A stretch of 64,000 nucleotides of DNA from Palsa-883 sp035696165 (GTDB lineage Bacteria > Pseudomonadota > Alphaproteobacteria > Acetobacterales > Acetobacteraceae): assembly GCA_035696165.1 (NCBI GenBank), contig DASRQX010000153.1:1-64000 (forward strand), written 5' to 3'. The notes beneath the pieces are model-generated. The model saw nothing but the letters and a program-made list of their open reading frames with translations, did not search any database and was not told where the DNA came from. The translations under genes and the position numbers were made by a program. Shown here one piece after another: positions 51,065 through 59,378 of the stretch. Numbering within the stretch: the stretch's first letter is position 1; every line of letters begins with the position of its first letter.

Positions 51065-51981
51065 GCGGCCTGCTCCACCATCCAGGCGCACAGCGCGGGA
51101 AAATCGATGCCGACATGCGCCGCCTGTTCCGGCAACAATGAGGTCGGTGTCAGCCCGGGTTGCGTGTTGATCTCCAGCAGCACCAGGCGGCCCGGTTCGC
51201 CTTCGGTGTCGTCGTATCGGAAGTCGCAGCGTGTCGCGCCGCGGCAGCCCAGCGCGCGATGCGCTGCCAATGCGACGTCGAGCGCGCGCGTGTAGGTACC
51301 GGGATGCACGGTAGCCGGAATGATATGACGCGAGCCGCCATCAGCGTATTTCGACTCGTAATCGTAGAAGACACCGGCCTCGGCGAGGATCTCGGTGACC
51401 GCGAGTGCGCGCTCACCCATCACGCCGACGGTCAGTTCGCGGCCGGGGATGTATTCCTCGACCAGCGCGGCGATGCCGAAGCGCCAGGCGCGGGCCACCT
51501 CGGCGCGGCGGTTGTCGCCCTTGCGGATGATCTCGACGCCGACCGAAGAACCTTCGTTGACCGGCTTGATCACGTAGGGCAGCGGCAGCGGGTCACGGTC
51601 TTCCAGTTCGTCGACCGGCACGACACGGCCTTGCGCGACAGGCAGCCCGTGCGCGGCGAACACCGCCTTGGCGGCTTGCTTGTCCATTGCCAGGGCCGAA
51701 GCGCGTACCCCGGAATGGGTATACGGGATAGCCAGCCAGTCGAGCACGCCCTGGATCGCGCCGTCCTCGCCGAAGCGACCGTGCAGCGCGTTGAACACCG
51801 CGTCGGGTCGTGGGGCCAGGGCGGCGATGACCGCGCCAAGGTCGTCGGCGACCTCGATCGGGGTGACATTGAAGCCGGCGCTGCGCAGCGCGGCGATTAC
51901 CTGGACGCCGGAGGAGAGGCTGACCTCGCGTTCGGCGGAGAAGCCGCCGTAGAGCACCGCGACGCGGCGCTTGCTGTGCAC
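51052..51981 (-). CDS. ddl: D-alanine--D-alanine ligase
   Basis: A 309-residue ATP-grasp enzyme making D-Ala-D-Ala for peptidoglycan. Landmarks: VAVLYGGFSAEREVSLSSG at the N-terminus, HGRFGEDGAIQG, PYTHSGVRASALAMDK, YVIKPVNEGSSVGV, VEEYIPGRELTVGV and the Mg-binding LLEINTQPGLT. The start is taken as GTG 51981 because conserved sequence begins there and the resulting length fits the family. The frame continues upstream through a multi-hairpin repeat that also supplies the GGGAGAG sequence next to the GTG. The following ftsQ overlaps its 3' end. Confidence 0.94.
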   Translation of the reverse strand: MHSKRRVAVLYGGFSAEREVSLSSGVQVIAALRSAGFNVTPIEVADDLGAVIAALAPRPDAVFNALHGRFGEDGAIQGVLDWLAIPYTHSGVRASALAMDKQAAKAVFAAHGLPVAQGRVVPVDELEDRDPLPLPYVIKPVNEGSSVGVEIIRKGDNRRAEVARAWRFGIAALVEEYIPGRELTVGVMGERALAVTEILAEAGVFYDYESKYADGGSRHIIPATVHPGTYTRALDVALAAHRALGCRGATRCDFRYDDTEGEPGRLVLLEINTQPGLTPTSLLPEQAAHVGIDFPALCAWMVEQAACRA

Positions 51982-52090
51982 CTCTCCCGCTACCCGGGAG
52001 AGGTCGGCGAGCGTAGCTCGCCGGGTGAGGGTCGGGCCGACCGCAGCACCCTCACCCTCGACGCTTCGCGTTTCGACCTGTCCCGCGAAG
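51981..52090. repeat. Multi-hairpin repeat cluster between murB and ddl
   Basis: Successive inverted repeats: CCTCTCCCG/CGGGAGAGG (51981-52003), GGCGAGC/GCTCGCC (52006-52022), GGGTGAGGGT/ACCCTCACCC (52023-52057) and CTTCGCG/CGCGAAG (52064-52090). It resembles CTCTCCCG-type intergenic repeats of GC-rich proteobacteria. It sits where other genes of the cluster overlap and overlaps the ddl start codon. Confidence 0.85.
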
Positions 52091-52115
52091 GGCGGGCGAG
52101 GTAAACGGGGCCCGC

Positions 52116-53066
52116 TCACGCCACCACCTCCGGCCCGCGCGCCGGGACGCCGATGCGATGGATCTCCCAGTCCAACGACACACCTGAAGCGGCGAACACG
52201 CGCCGGCGGACTTCCTCGCCCAGACCTTCCAGATCGGCGGCCATCGCGCCGCCGGCATTGATCAGGAAGTTGCAGTGTTTGTCTGAAACAACCGCGCCGC
52301 CACGCGTCAGTCCGCGACAGCCGGCCGCATCGATCAACTCCCACGCCTTCAGCGAACTGACCCCGGGCGGCGGATTGCGGAAGGTGGACCCGCCGGTGCG
52401 GGCGCGGACCGGTTGCGACGCCTCGCGTGCCGCCCGGATCTCCGCCATGCGTGCCGCGATCGCCGCGGGCGCGCCGCGTCGTGCGCGCAGCCTGGCCCGC
52501 GTGACCACGGCACCTGCCGGCAGGCCCGCATGACGATAGGCGAAGGCGAGATCGGCCGCGCTCATGCGTCGCGAGGTCCCTTCCCGCGACACGATCTCGG
52601 CCCAGTCGAGCACGCTGGCGACGTCGCCGCCGTAGGCACCGGCGTTCATCGCCACGGCGCCGCCGATCGTTCCGGGAATGCCGGACAGGAATTCAATGCC
52701 GGTCAATCCGGCGGCGGCCGCATGTTCCGCGACCGTGACATCCAACGCCGCGGCACCGGTCACCACACCGTCAGCCTCGACGGCGACCGCGTTGAAGCCG
52801 CGCGCCAACCGGACGGTGATGCCGGGCAGTCCGCCGTCGCGGATAATCAGATTGGAGCACGCGCCCAGCACATGCATCGGCAGATCGCGGGGCAGCGCGG
52901 CAAGAAATCGCGCAAGATCCGCCGGGTCGGCCGGGCGGATCAGCACCTCGGCGGCACCACCGGCGCGAAACCAGGTGAACGGCGCCAATGGCGCGTTCGC
53001 CTGTGCCCGCCCGTGCAACGGCGGCAGCGTATCAATCAAACCTTGGCTGATGGGGGCTGCCATCAT
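52116..53066 (-). CDS. murB: UDP-N-acetylenolpyruvoylglucosamine reductase MurB
   Basis: A 316-residue FAD enzyme that reduces UDP-GlcNAc-enolpyruvate to UDP-MurNAc. FAD-binding features: FTWFRAGGAAEVLIRP, VLGACSNLIIRDGG and GIEFLSGIPGTIGGAVAMNAGAYG. The catalytic Ser region is GGSTFRNPP and a C-terminal Glu lies in GVSLDWEIHRIG. ATG 53066 overlaps the murC stop (ATGA). The length and the compact FRNP-type motif suit the type II MurB common in alphaproteobacteria. Confidence 0.95.
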   Translation of the reverse strand: MMAAPISQGLIDTLPPLHGRAQANAPLAPFTWFRAGGAAEVLIRPADPADLARFLAALPRDLPMHVLGACSNLIIRDGGLPGITVRLARGFNAVAVEADGVVTGAAALDVTVAEHAAAAGLTGIEFLSGIPGTIGGAVAMNAGAYGGDVASVLDWAEIVSREGTSRRMSAADLAFAYRHAGLPAGAVVTRARLRARRGAPAAIAARMAEIRAAREASQPVRARTGGSTFRNPPPGVSSLKAWELIDAAGCRGLTRGGAVVSDKHCNFLINAGGAMAADLEGLGEEVRRRVFAASGVSLDWEIHRIGVPARGPEVVA

Positions 53067-54520
53067 CGCCCGTTGCCCAGCGCGCGGCGAGTGGAACCGG
53101 CCGGTCCGGCGCTGGCCTGCAACACCGCCAACTCGGCCGGCAGCGTGGCGGCCCATTCCGTGATCGAACCGGCACCGAGGCAGACGACGAAGTCGCCGGA
53201 CTTGGCCATCGCGTGGACCATTTCGGCCAAGCGCCCAGGGCTGGGCAGCGGCACCACGCTGCGGTGGCCGCGCGCACGCAATCCCTCCACCAGCGCGTCG
53301 CGGTGGACGCCGGAAATCGGGCTCTCCCCGGCGGGATACACGTCGGCAACGATCACCGTGCCGGCATCGTTCATGCAGGTACAGAACTCGTTGAACAGCG
53401 AATTCAGGCGCGTATAGCGATGCGGCTGCACCACCGCGATCACGTCGCGCCCGCCGGCCTGGCGTGCCGCCTTCAGCACCGCGGCGATCTCCACCGGGTG
53501 ATGGCCGTAATCGTCGATCACGGTGATGCCGCCGGTCTCGCCGGTCTTGGTGAAGCGGCGCTTGACGCCGCGGAATGCCAGCAGCGCGCCGCGCAGCGTG
53601 GCGTCGTCGATGTCCATCTCGACGCCCACCGCAATCGCGGCCAGCGCGTTCTGCACGTTGTGCTGGCCCAGCATCGGCAGCCGGAACGGTCCCAGCTTGC
53701 GTTCCCGTTTGTTCGCGCGGTCAGTGACCACCACGTCGAACGTGGCACCGGAACGATCGGTGCTGATGCGGTCCGCCCGCACATCGGCCTGCGGCGAGAA
53801 GCCGTAGGTGACGATGCGATGATCCGACAAACGCGGGATCATCTGCTGCACCGCGGGATGGTCGATGCACAGCACCGCGAAACCGTAGAATGGAACGTTG
53901 GAGACGAACTGGTCGTAGCCCGCCAGCATCGCCTCGGCGGTGCCCCAGTGATCCAGGTGCTCGGCGTCCATGTTGGTAACGACGGCGATCACCGCCGGCA
54001 GGCGCAGGAAGCTGCCGTCGCTTTCATCGGCCTCCACCACCATCCACTCGCCGGCGCCGAGCCGCGTGTTGGTGCCGTAGGCGTTGATGATGCCGCCGTT
54101 GATCACGGTGGGATCCAACTTCGCCGCTTCCAGCACCGCCGCGACCAGGCTGGTGGTGGTGGTCTTGCCGTGCGTGCCGCCGATCGCGATCGACCATTTC
54201 AGCCGCATCAGCTCGGCCAGCATCTCGGCGCGGCGCACCACCGGGATCAGCTGCGCGCGAGCCGCCGCGACCTCGGGGTTGTCGCGCTTCACCGCGGACG
54301 AAACGACCACCACCTGGGCATCGCCGAGATTGACGGCGTCGTGGCCGATGATCACCTTCACGCCGGCCTCGCGCAGGCGTTTCACGTTGGCGGAGTCGGA
54401 GATGTCGGTGCCCTGCACGCGGTACCCGAGCGTGTTCAGCACCTCGGCGATGCCGGACATGCCGATGCCGCCGATGCCGACGAAATGAATGGTGCCGATC
54501 GAGAGTGGCAGCGCCCTCAT
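53063..54520 (-). CDS. murC: UDP-N-acetylmuramate--L-alanine ligase MurC
   Basis: A 485-residue Mur ligase adding L-Ala to UDP-MurNAc. N-terminal Rossmann motif IHFVGIGGIGMSGIAEVL, ATP-binding GGTHGKTTTTSLVAAVLE, the EADESDGSFLRL segment and the C-terminal VIDDYGHHPVEIAAVL are all typical. Start ATG 54520 overlaps the murG stop (ATGA) and its own end overlaps murB. Confidence 0.97.
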   Translation of the reverse strand: MRALPLSIGTIHFVGIGGIGMSGIAEVLNTLGYRVQGTDISDSANVKRLREAGVKVIIGHDAVNLGDAQVVVVSSAVKRDNPEVAAARAQLIPVVRRAEMLAELMRLKWSIAIGGTHGKTTTTSLVAAVLEAAKLDPTVINGGIINAYGTNTRLGAGEWMVVEADESDGSFLRLPAVIAVVTNMDAEHLDHWGTAEAMLAGYDQFVSNVPFYGFAVLCIDHPAVQQMIPRLSDHRIVTYGFSPQADVRADRISTDRSGATFDVVVTDRANKRERKLGPFRLPMLGQHNVQNALAAIAVGVEMDIDDATLRGALLAFRGVKRRFTKTGETGGITVIDDYGHHPVEIAAVLKAARQAGGRDVIAVVQPHRYTRLNSLFNEFCTCMNDAGTVIVADVYPAGESPISGVHRDALVEGLRARGHRSVVPLPSPGRLAEMVHAMAKSGDFVVCLGAGSITEWAATLPAELAVLQASAGPAGSTRRALGNGR

Positions 54521-55770
54521 GGCCCCCTCCCCGATGACCCATTGCTTGACGGCGCGTTGCTTGCCGGCGCGTTGCTTGCCGGCGCGTTGCTTGCCGGCGC
54601 GTTGCTTGATGGTGATGTCTTCGCGGCGGATGCCTCCTGGCGCATGAGCGAGCAGACCAGATCGGCCAGGCGCGCTGCGGCATCGGCGCGGGCGACGCCG
54701 CGCGCGGCGCTCGCGGCATGGGCCAGCATGTCGGGATGCTCCAGCAACAGCGCCAACTGCTCGGCCAGCATCGCGGGCGTCAGGTCGTGCTGAGCGATGG
54801 CGGAAGCTCCGCGGGCGGCGACCAACGCGCGCGCGTTGGCGCTTTGATGATCGTCGATCGCATTCGCCAGCGGAACGAGGATCGCCGGCCGCCCGGCGAC
54901 CGCCAGTTCGGCGACGGAAGAAGCGCCGGCGCGCGAGATCACCAGATGCGCGGCGGCCAGCCGATCGGCCACGTTGGGGAAGAACGCCCCCAACTCAGCC
55001 GCGACGCTGCTTCGCGTGTAGGCGGCGCGGACGCGATCAAGGTCTTCCGGCCGGCACTGCTGCACGATCGACAGGCGCGCACGCAGGTCCGGCGGCAATG
55101 CGGCAACCGCTTCGGGCACGACGTCGCTGAACAGCCGCGCGCCGAGCGAGCCGCCGAGTATCAGCAGGCGCACCGTGCCGCCGGCCTGGGGAGAGTTCGG
55201 CGGCGCGTAAGCCTGCTCGCCGAGTGCCGCGATGGCGGGACGGACGGGGTTGCCCGTCGCGATCGTTGCGGTGCCGATTCGCACGCCCTCGGTCGCAGCG
55301 AAACTCAGCGCCACCAGGTCAGCGTGCCGTGCCAGGAAGCGATTGGCGCGGCCGAGCACCGCGTTCTGCTCGTGCAGGATAACCGGCGCACGGTCGTACA
55401 CCCGGTGCTGGCGGCGCAGGAGCCGCGCCGCCAGCACCGGTGCGACTGACGGGTAGCCGCCGAACGCGACCATCGCGGCGACGTCGAGCCGCGCGAGGAT
55501 GCCGCGCGCCTGGGCGACGCCGCGGGCGAGCGCGGCGATTGCCGTGGCGCCGCGCAGTACCCCGCGTCCGGCGATCCCGGCGCCGTGGATGACGAAGCGC
55601 TCATGGCCGGCGAAGACCGGGCTGCGCAACCCGGCCGAGCGCGCATCGCACAGCAACACGATGCGTTGGCCGCGTGCGATCAGTTCGCTTGCCAGAGCCT
55701 CGGCGGGGAAGAAATGCCCGCCGGTTCCGCCTGCAACGATTGCCACCGGATGCACCGCGGGGCCCCTCAT
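54517..55770 (-). CDS. murG: UDP-GlcNAc--lipid I GlcNAc transferase MurG
   Basis: A 417-residue GT28 glycosyltransferase converting lipid I to lipid II at the inner membrane. Signatures: AIVAGGTGGHFFPAEALA at the N-terminus, VAFGGYPSVAPVLAA, ILHEQNAVLGRANR and, in the C-terminal half, LLILGGSLGARLFSDVVP and LVISRAGASSVAELAVAGRPAIL. ATG 55770 has AGGGGG upstream and is preferred to a GTG two codons earlier. The last 30 or so residues are a non-conserved repeat tail (ASNAP units), absent from typical MurG of about 355-370 residues. Confidence 0.95.
   Translation of the reverse strand: MRGPAVHPVAIVAGGTGGHFFPAEALASELIARGQRIVLLCDARSAGLRSPVFAGHERFVIHGAGIAGRGVLRGATAIAALARGVAQARGILARLDVAAMVAFGGYPSVAPVLAARLLRRQHRVYDRAPVILHEQNAVLGRANRFLARHADLVALSFAATEGVRIGTATIATGNPVRPAIAALGEQAYAPPNSPQAGGTVRLLILGGSLGARLFSDVVPEAVAALPPDLRARLSIVQQCRPEDLDRVRAAYTRSSVAAELGAFFPNVADRLAAAHLVISRAGASSVAELAVAGRPAILVPLANAIDDHQSANARALVAARGASAIAQHDLTPAMLAEQLALLLEHPDMLAHAASAARGVARADAAARLADLVCSLMRQEASAAKTSPSSNAPASNAPASNAPASNAPSSNGSSGRGP
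54542..54616. repeat. Five tandem 15-bp units at the 3' end of murG
   Basis: Units of TTGCTTGCCGGCGCG (three exact copies, one variant on each side), encoding (A/S)SNAP pentapeptides in the MurG tail. The exact copies imply recent expansion. Confidence 0.92.
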
Positions 55771-55780
55771 ACGCACCCCC

Positions 55781-56911
55781 TCATGGCGGGTCCCCGTGAT
55801 GGCGTCGTCGGGTCAGCGCCAGCAGCATCCCGATGCCCAGCGCCACTGCCATGACCGATGAACCGCCATACGAAATGAACGGCAGGGTCATGCCCTTGGT
55901 CGGAATGAGTTGCAGCGAGGTGGCCATGTTGACGAAGGCCTGCAGCCCGAAGCCGGTGATCAGGCCGGCGCTGGCCAGCACGATGAACGGATCGGGTTCC
56001 TTCAGCAGTTGCAGCAGGCCGCGCAGCACGATGAAGGCGAACACGCCGAGGATCACCAGGCAGACCACCATGCCGAATTCCTCGCCGGCGACGGCGAAAA
56101 CGAAGTCGGCATGCGCGTCGGGCAGCACGTCCTTTACATGACCCTCGCCGGGGCCGCGGCCCCACAGCCCGCCATTGCCGAACGCTTCCAACGCCTTGGT
56201 GGGCTGATAGCTGGCGGCGGCGCCGGCGGCGCCCGGATCGAGGAATTCCTGCACGCGCTTCTGCACATGGCTGAAGAACAGATAGGCGGCGAACCCGGCG
56301 CCGCCGATTCCCAGCACGCCAAGGCCGGCGAGAAACAGGTTCAGCCCGGCCAGGAAAAGCTGCGCGAAGAACACCAGCGTGACGACGCCCAGCATGCCGA
56401 TATCCGGCTGCGACTTCAGGCAGAAGGCGATCAGCAGATAGACCAGGATGGCGAGTGTCGTGCCGGGGAAGCGCGGCATCTGCTTGCCCTCGGCGATCAG
56501 CCAGGCGGCGGCGATAGCGAAACAGGGTTTCAGGAATTCGCTCGGCTGGATCTGCATCCCGGGCAGCGCGATCCAGCGGCGCGCGCCCTTGATCTCGACG
56601 CCGGCCACCAGCGTCATCGCGGTCAGCGTCAGCGCCACCATGCAGCCGATCAGCGCGACGCGGCGGACGTTGCGCGGCGAGAGCAGCGACGCGCCCACCA
56701 CGATCAGGCCGGCGGCGGCGAGGAACCCGACCTGCTTGAGGATGAACATGTCGCGCGAGATGTGGATGCGCTCGGCGACGGCGGGGCTGGCAGCCAGCAT
56801 CATGATGTAGCCGAAGCCGATCAGCACGCCGATCGCCGTCAGGGTCCAGCGGTCCACCGTCCACCACCAGCGGCCTAGCAGCGAGTTGTCGGCGCGTGAC
56901 AGGGTGGGCAT
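55781..56911 (-). CDS. ftsW: Peptidoglycan polymerase/lipid II-associated protein FtsW
   Basis: A 376-residue SEDS-family protein with about ten membrane helices, the septal glycan polymerase acting with FtsI. Signatures: GARRWIALPGMQIQPSEFLKP, SQPDIGMLGVV, the extracellular loop with GRGPGEGHVKDVLPDAHADFVFAVAGEEFG and TLPFISYGGSSVMAVA. ATG 56911 shares one base with the murD stop (TGATG). The murG gene follows 10 nt downstream. Confidence 0.96.
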   Translation of the reverse strand: MPTLSRADNSLLGRWWWTVDRWTLTAIGVLIGFGYIMMLAASPAVAERIHISRDMFILKQVGFLAAAGLIVVGASLLSPRNVRRVALIGCMVALTLTAMTLVAGVEIKGARRWIALPGMQIQPSEFLKPCFAIAAAWLIAEGKQMPRFPGTTLAILVYLLIAFCLKSQPDIGMLGVVTLVFFAQLFLAGLNLFLAGLGVLGIGGAGFAAYLFFSHVQKRVQEFLDPGAAGAAASYQPTKALEAFGNGGLWGRGPGEGHVKDVLPDAHADFVFAVAGEEFGMVVCLVILGVFAFIVLRGLLQLLKEPDPFIVLASAGLITGFGLQAFVNMATSLQLIPTKGMTLPFISYGGSSVMAVALGIGMLLALTRRRHHGDPP

Positions 56912-58293
56912 CAGGCCGCCCTCCGCAAGGATTCCACCAGGGATGCAAAACGATCGCCGCGCTGGTCGTAGCCGGTGAACTGGTCCCAACTCGCGCAGGC
57001 CGGCGACAGCAGCACGACCGGCGTGCCGGTGCGGCGCGCGGCAATCAGGGCGGCCGGCACAGCATGTTCCAGGGTTGCGACGATATCGTGCGGCACGCCG
57101 TACGCGGCGAGCGTGGCGGCGAAGTCCGGTGCGTCACGGCCGATCAGCAGCGCGTGCGCGACGCGCGGAAAGTAATCCGCCAGCGGTTCGATGCCGCCTT
57201 CCTTCTGCATCCCGCCGGCGATCCAGACCAGGTGCTCGTGGCAGACCAGGGCGCGCGCGGCGGATTCGGCGTTGGTCGCCTTGCTGTCGTTGATGAATGC
57301 GACGCCATCGATCTCGGCCACGCGCTGCTGGCGATGCGGCAGGCCGGGGTAGGACAGGATGCCGGCAGCCACCTCCGCGCGCGAAACGTCCAGCGCGAAT
57401 GCCACTGCCGCGGCGGCCGCGGCGTTCTGCGCGTTGTGCGCGCCCGGCAGCGCGTTCGCCACAGTCAGGTCCACGATCGGACCCGCCGCATCGCGCAGGA
57501 TGCCGTTGCGGCACCAGATGTCCGCGTGTGCCTCGCCCGAGACGGTGACCATCCGGGCCGCACGGGTGCGCAGCCAGTTGGCCATCGCGCGCGACTCAGC
57601 ATCGTCGATCCCAATCACCGCCAGGTCATCCGTGGTCTGGCGATCGAAAATCGCGCGCTTTGCCATGGCGTAGGCCGCCATGTCGCCGTGTCGATCGATG
57701 TGGTCGGCGCTGAGGTTCAGCATGACCGCGGCATCGAAGCGTACCGAATCGAGCCGCTCCAACATGTAAGATGATATTTCCAGAACATAGATGCCGTCAT
57801 CGTCCAGCAGCGGCAGCGACAACGCCGCCGGGCCGAGATTGGCGCCCGCTGCCGCAATGACGCCGGCGCCGGCGAGGATGTGCGCCAGCAGCGCGGTCGT
57901 GGTCGACTTGCCGTTCGTCCCGGTGATGCCGGCGAACCGCGCGCGCGAGCCGGATTTGCGCACCGCCTGGAACAGCAATTCGACGTCGGACAGGATCGGC
58001 ACGCCTGCGTCGCGCGCGCGCGACGCGGCGATGTGTGGGTGCGGCAGCAGGTGCGGAATTCCCGGCGACAGCACCAGCGCGTCGTAGTCAAACGCCCCGG
58101 CTGACGGATCACGCAGCACCAGTTTGTCCATCGCGTCGCCGACAGCCGCCTCGCGCGCCGAGGCGCTGTCGTCCCAGGCTTCCACCACCGCGCCCATCGC
58201 CGCCAGCGCGCGCGCCGCGGGCAGGCCGTTCTTGCCCAGCCCCACCACGTAGAAGCGCTGGCCGGCGAACAGGTCGGGCGGAAATTCGCTCAT
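56911..58293 (-). CDS. murD: UDP-N-acetylmuramoyl-L-alanine--D-glutamate ligase MurD
   Basis: A 460-residue Mur ligase adding D-Glu. Features: N-terminal FYVVGLGKNGLPAARALA, ATP-binding AGITGTNGKSTTTALLAHIL, LNLSADHIDRHGDMAAY and the C-terminal FINDSKATNAESAARAL. ATG 58293 overlaps the mraY stop (ATGA); the open frame extends further upstream only as antiphase reading of mraY. The stop overlaps the ftsW start. Confidence 0.96.
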   Translation of the reverse strand: MSEFPPDLFAGQRFYVVGLGKNGLPAARALAAMGAVVEAWDDSASAREAAVGDAMDKLVLRDPSAGAFDYDALVLSPGIPHLLPHPHIAASRARDAGVPILSDVELLFQAVRKSGSRARFAGITGTNGKSTTTALLAHILAGAGVIAAAGANLGPAALSLPLLDDDGIYVLEISSYMLERLDSVRFDAAVMLNLSADHIDRHGDMAAYAMAKRAIFDRQTTDDLAVIGIDDAESRAMANWLRTRAARMVTVSGEAHADIWCRNGILRDAAGPIVDLTVANALPGAHNAQNAAAAAAVAFALDVSRAEVAAGILSYPGLPHRQQRVAEIDGVAFINDSKATNAESAARALVCHEHLVWIAGGMQKEGGIEPLADYFPRVAHALLIGRDAPDFAATLAAYGVPHDIVATLEHAVPAALIAARRTGTPVVLLSPACASWDQFTGYDQRGDRFASLVESLRRAA

Positions 58294-59378
58294 CTGATCT
58301 TCAACGTCGCGAGACCGACGAGTGCCAGGATCATCGAGATGATCCAGAAACGGATCACGATGGTGGGCTCGGCCCAGCCCTTCTTCTCGAAATGATGGTG
58401 CAGTGGCGCCATCAGGAAGACGCGCTGGCCGGTCTGTTTGAACCAGAACACCTGGATGATGACCGAAACGGTCTCCACCACGAACAGTCCGCCGACGATC
58501 AGCAGCACGATCTCGTGCTTGGTCGCCACGGCCACCGCGCCCAGCGCGCCGCCCAGCGACAGCGAGCCTATATCGCCCATGAACACCGCGGCGGGCGGGG
58601 CGTTGAACCACAGGAAGCCCAGCCCGGCGCCGATCAGCGCGGCGCAGAACACACACAACTGGTCCACGCCTGCCACCGGGTTGAGCTGCAGGTATTCGGC
58701 AAAGATATGGTTGCCGACCAGGTAGGCGATCAGCGCGAATACCCCGGCGCAGATGATGGTCGGCACGATCGCCAGTCCGTCCAGCCCGTCGGTCAGGTTC
58801 ACCGAATTCGAACTGCCCATCATCACCAGCATGGCGAATAGCGGGAAGGCGTAGCCGAGCGGGATCAGCGCCTCCTTGAAGACCGGCAGCACCAACTCGG
58901 TCGCCAACGGCTCGCGCGTCAACGACGTGATCCAGACGCCGGCGATCAGGCCGATCACCGCCTGCACCAGCAGCTTGATGCGGCCCGGAACCCCCTTGTG
59001 GCTGCGCCGTGACAGTTTCAGGTAGTCGTCGACGAAGCCGAGCGCGCCGTAGCCGTAGGTGACGAACAGCACCGCCCAGACGTAACGGTTGCGCAGATCG
59101 ACCCACAGCAACGTCGAGATGCCGAGCGCGAACAGGATCAGCACACCGCCCATGGTCGGCGTGCCCTTCTTCTCGATCAGGTGGCGTTCCGGCCCGTCCT
59201 CGCGGATCGGCTGGCCGTCGCGCTGCAGGGTCCGCAGCCAGCGGATCACGCGTGGGCCGAGGAAGAGCGCGACGAGCAGGGCGGTCAGGCACGCCGCGCC
59301 GGAGCGGAAGGTGGTGTAGCGGAACAGATTGAACAGGATGAACTGGTCCGCGAACGGACGCGTCAGGTTGAACAGCAT
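58290..59378 (-). CDS. mraY: Phospho-N-acetylmuramoyl-pentapeptide-transferase MraY
   Basis: A 362-residue integral membrane enzyme making lipid I from UDP-MurNAc-pentapeptide and undecaprenyl phosphate. About ten helices, with the cytosolic motifs KKGTPTMGG, FVDDYLKLSRRSHKG, NSVNLTDGLDGLAI, AVFMGDIGSLSLGG and MAPLHHHFEKKGWAE. ATG 59378 shares one base with the murF stop (TGATG). It has normal length and all key Asp residues. Confidence 0.97.
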   Translation of the reverse strand: MLFNLTRPFADQFILFNLFRYTTFRSGAACLTALLVALFLGPRVIRWLRTLQRDGQPIREDGPERHLIEKKGTPTMGGVLILFALGISTLLWVDLRNRYVWAVLFVTYGYGALGFVDDYLKLSRRSHKGVPGRIKLLVQAVIGLIAGVWITSLTREPLATELVLPVFKEALIPLGYAFPLFAMLVMMGSSNSVNLTDGLDGLAIVPTIICAGVFALIAYLVGNHIFAEYLQLNPVAGVDQLCVFCAALIGAGLGFLWFNAPPAAVFMGDIGSLSLGGALGAVAVATKHEIVLLIVGGLFVVETVSVIIQVFWFKQTGQRVFLMAPLHHHFEKKGWAEPTIVIRFWIISMILALVGLATLKIR

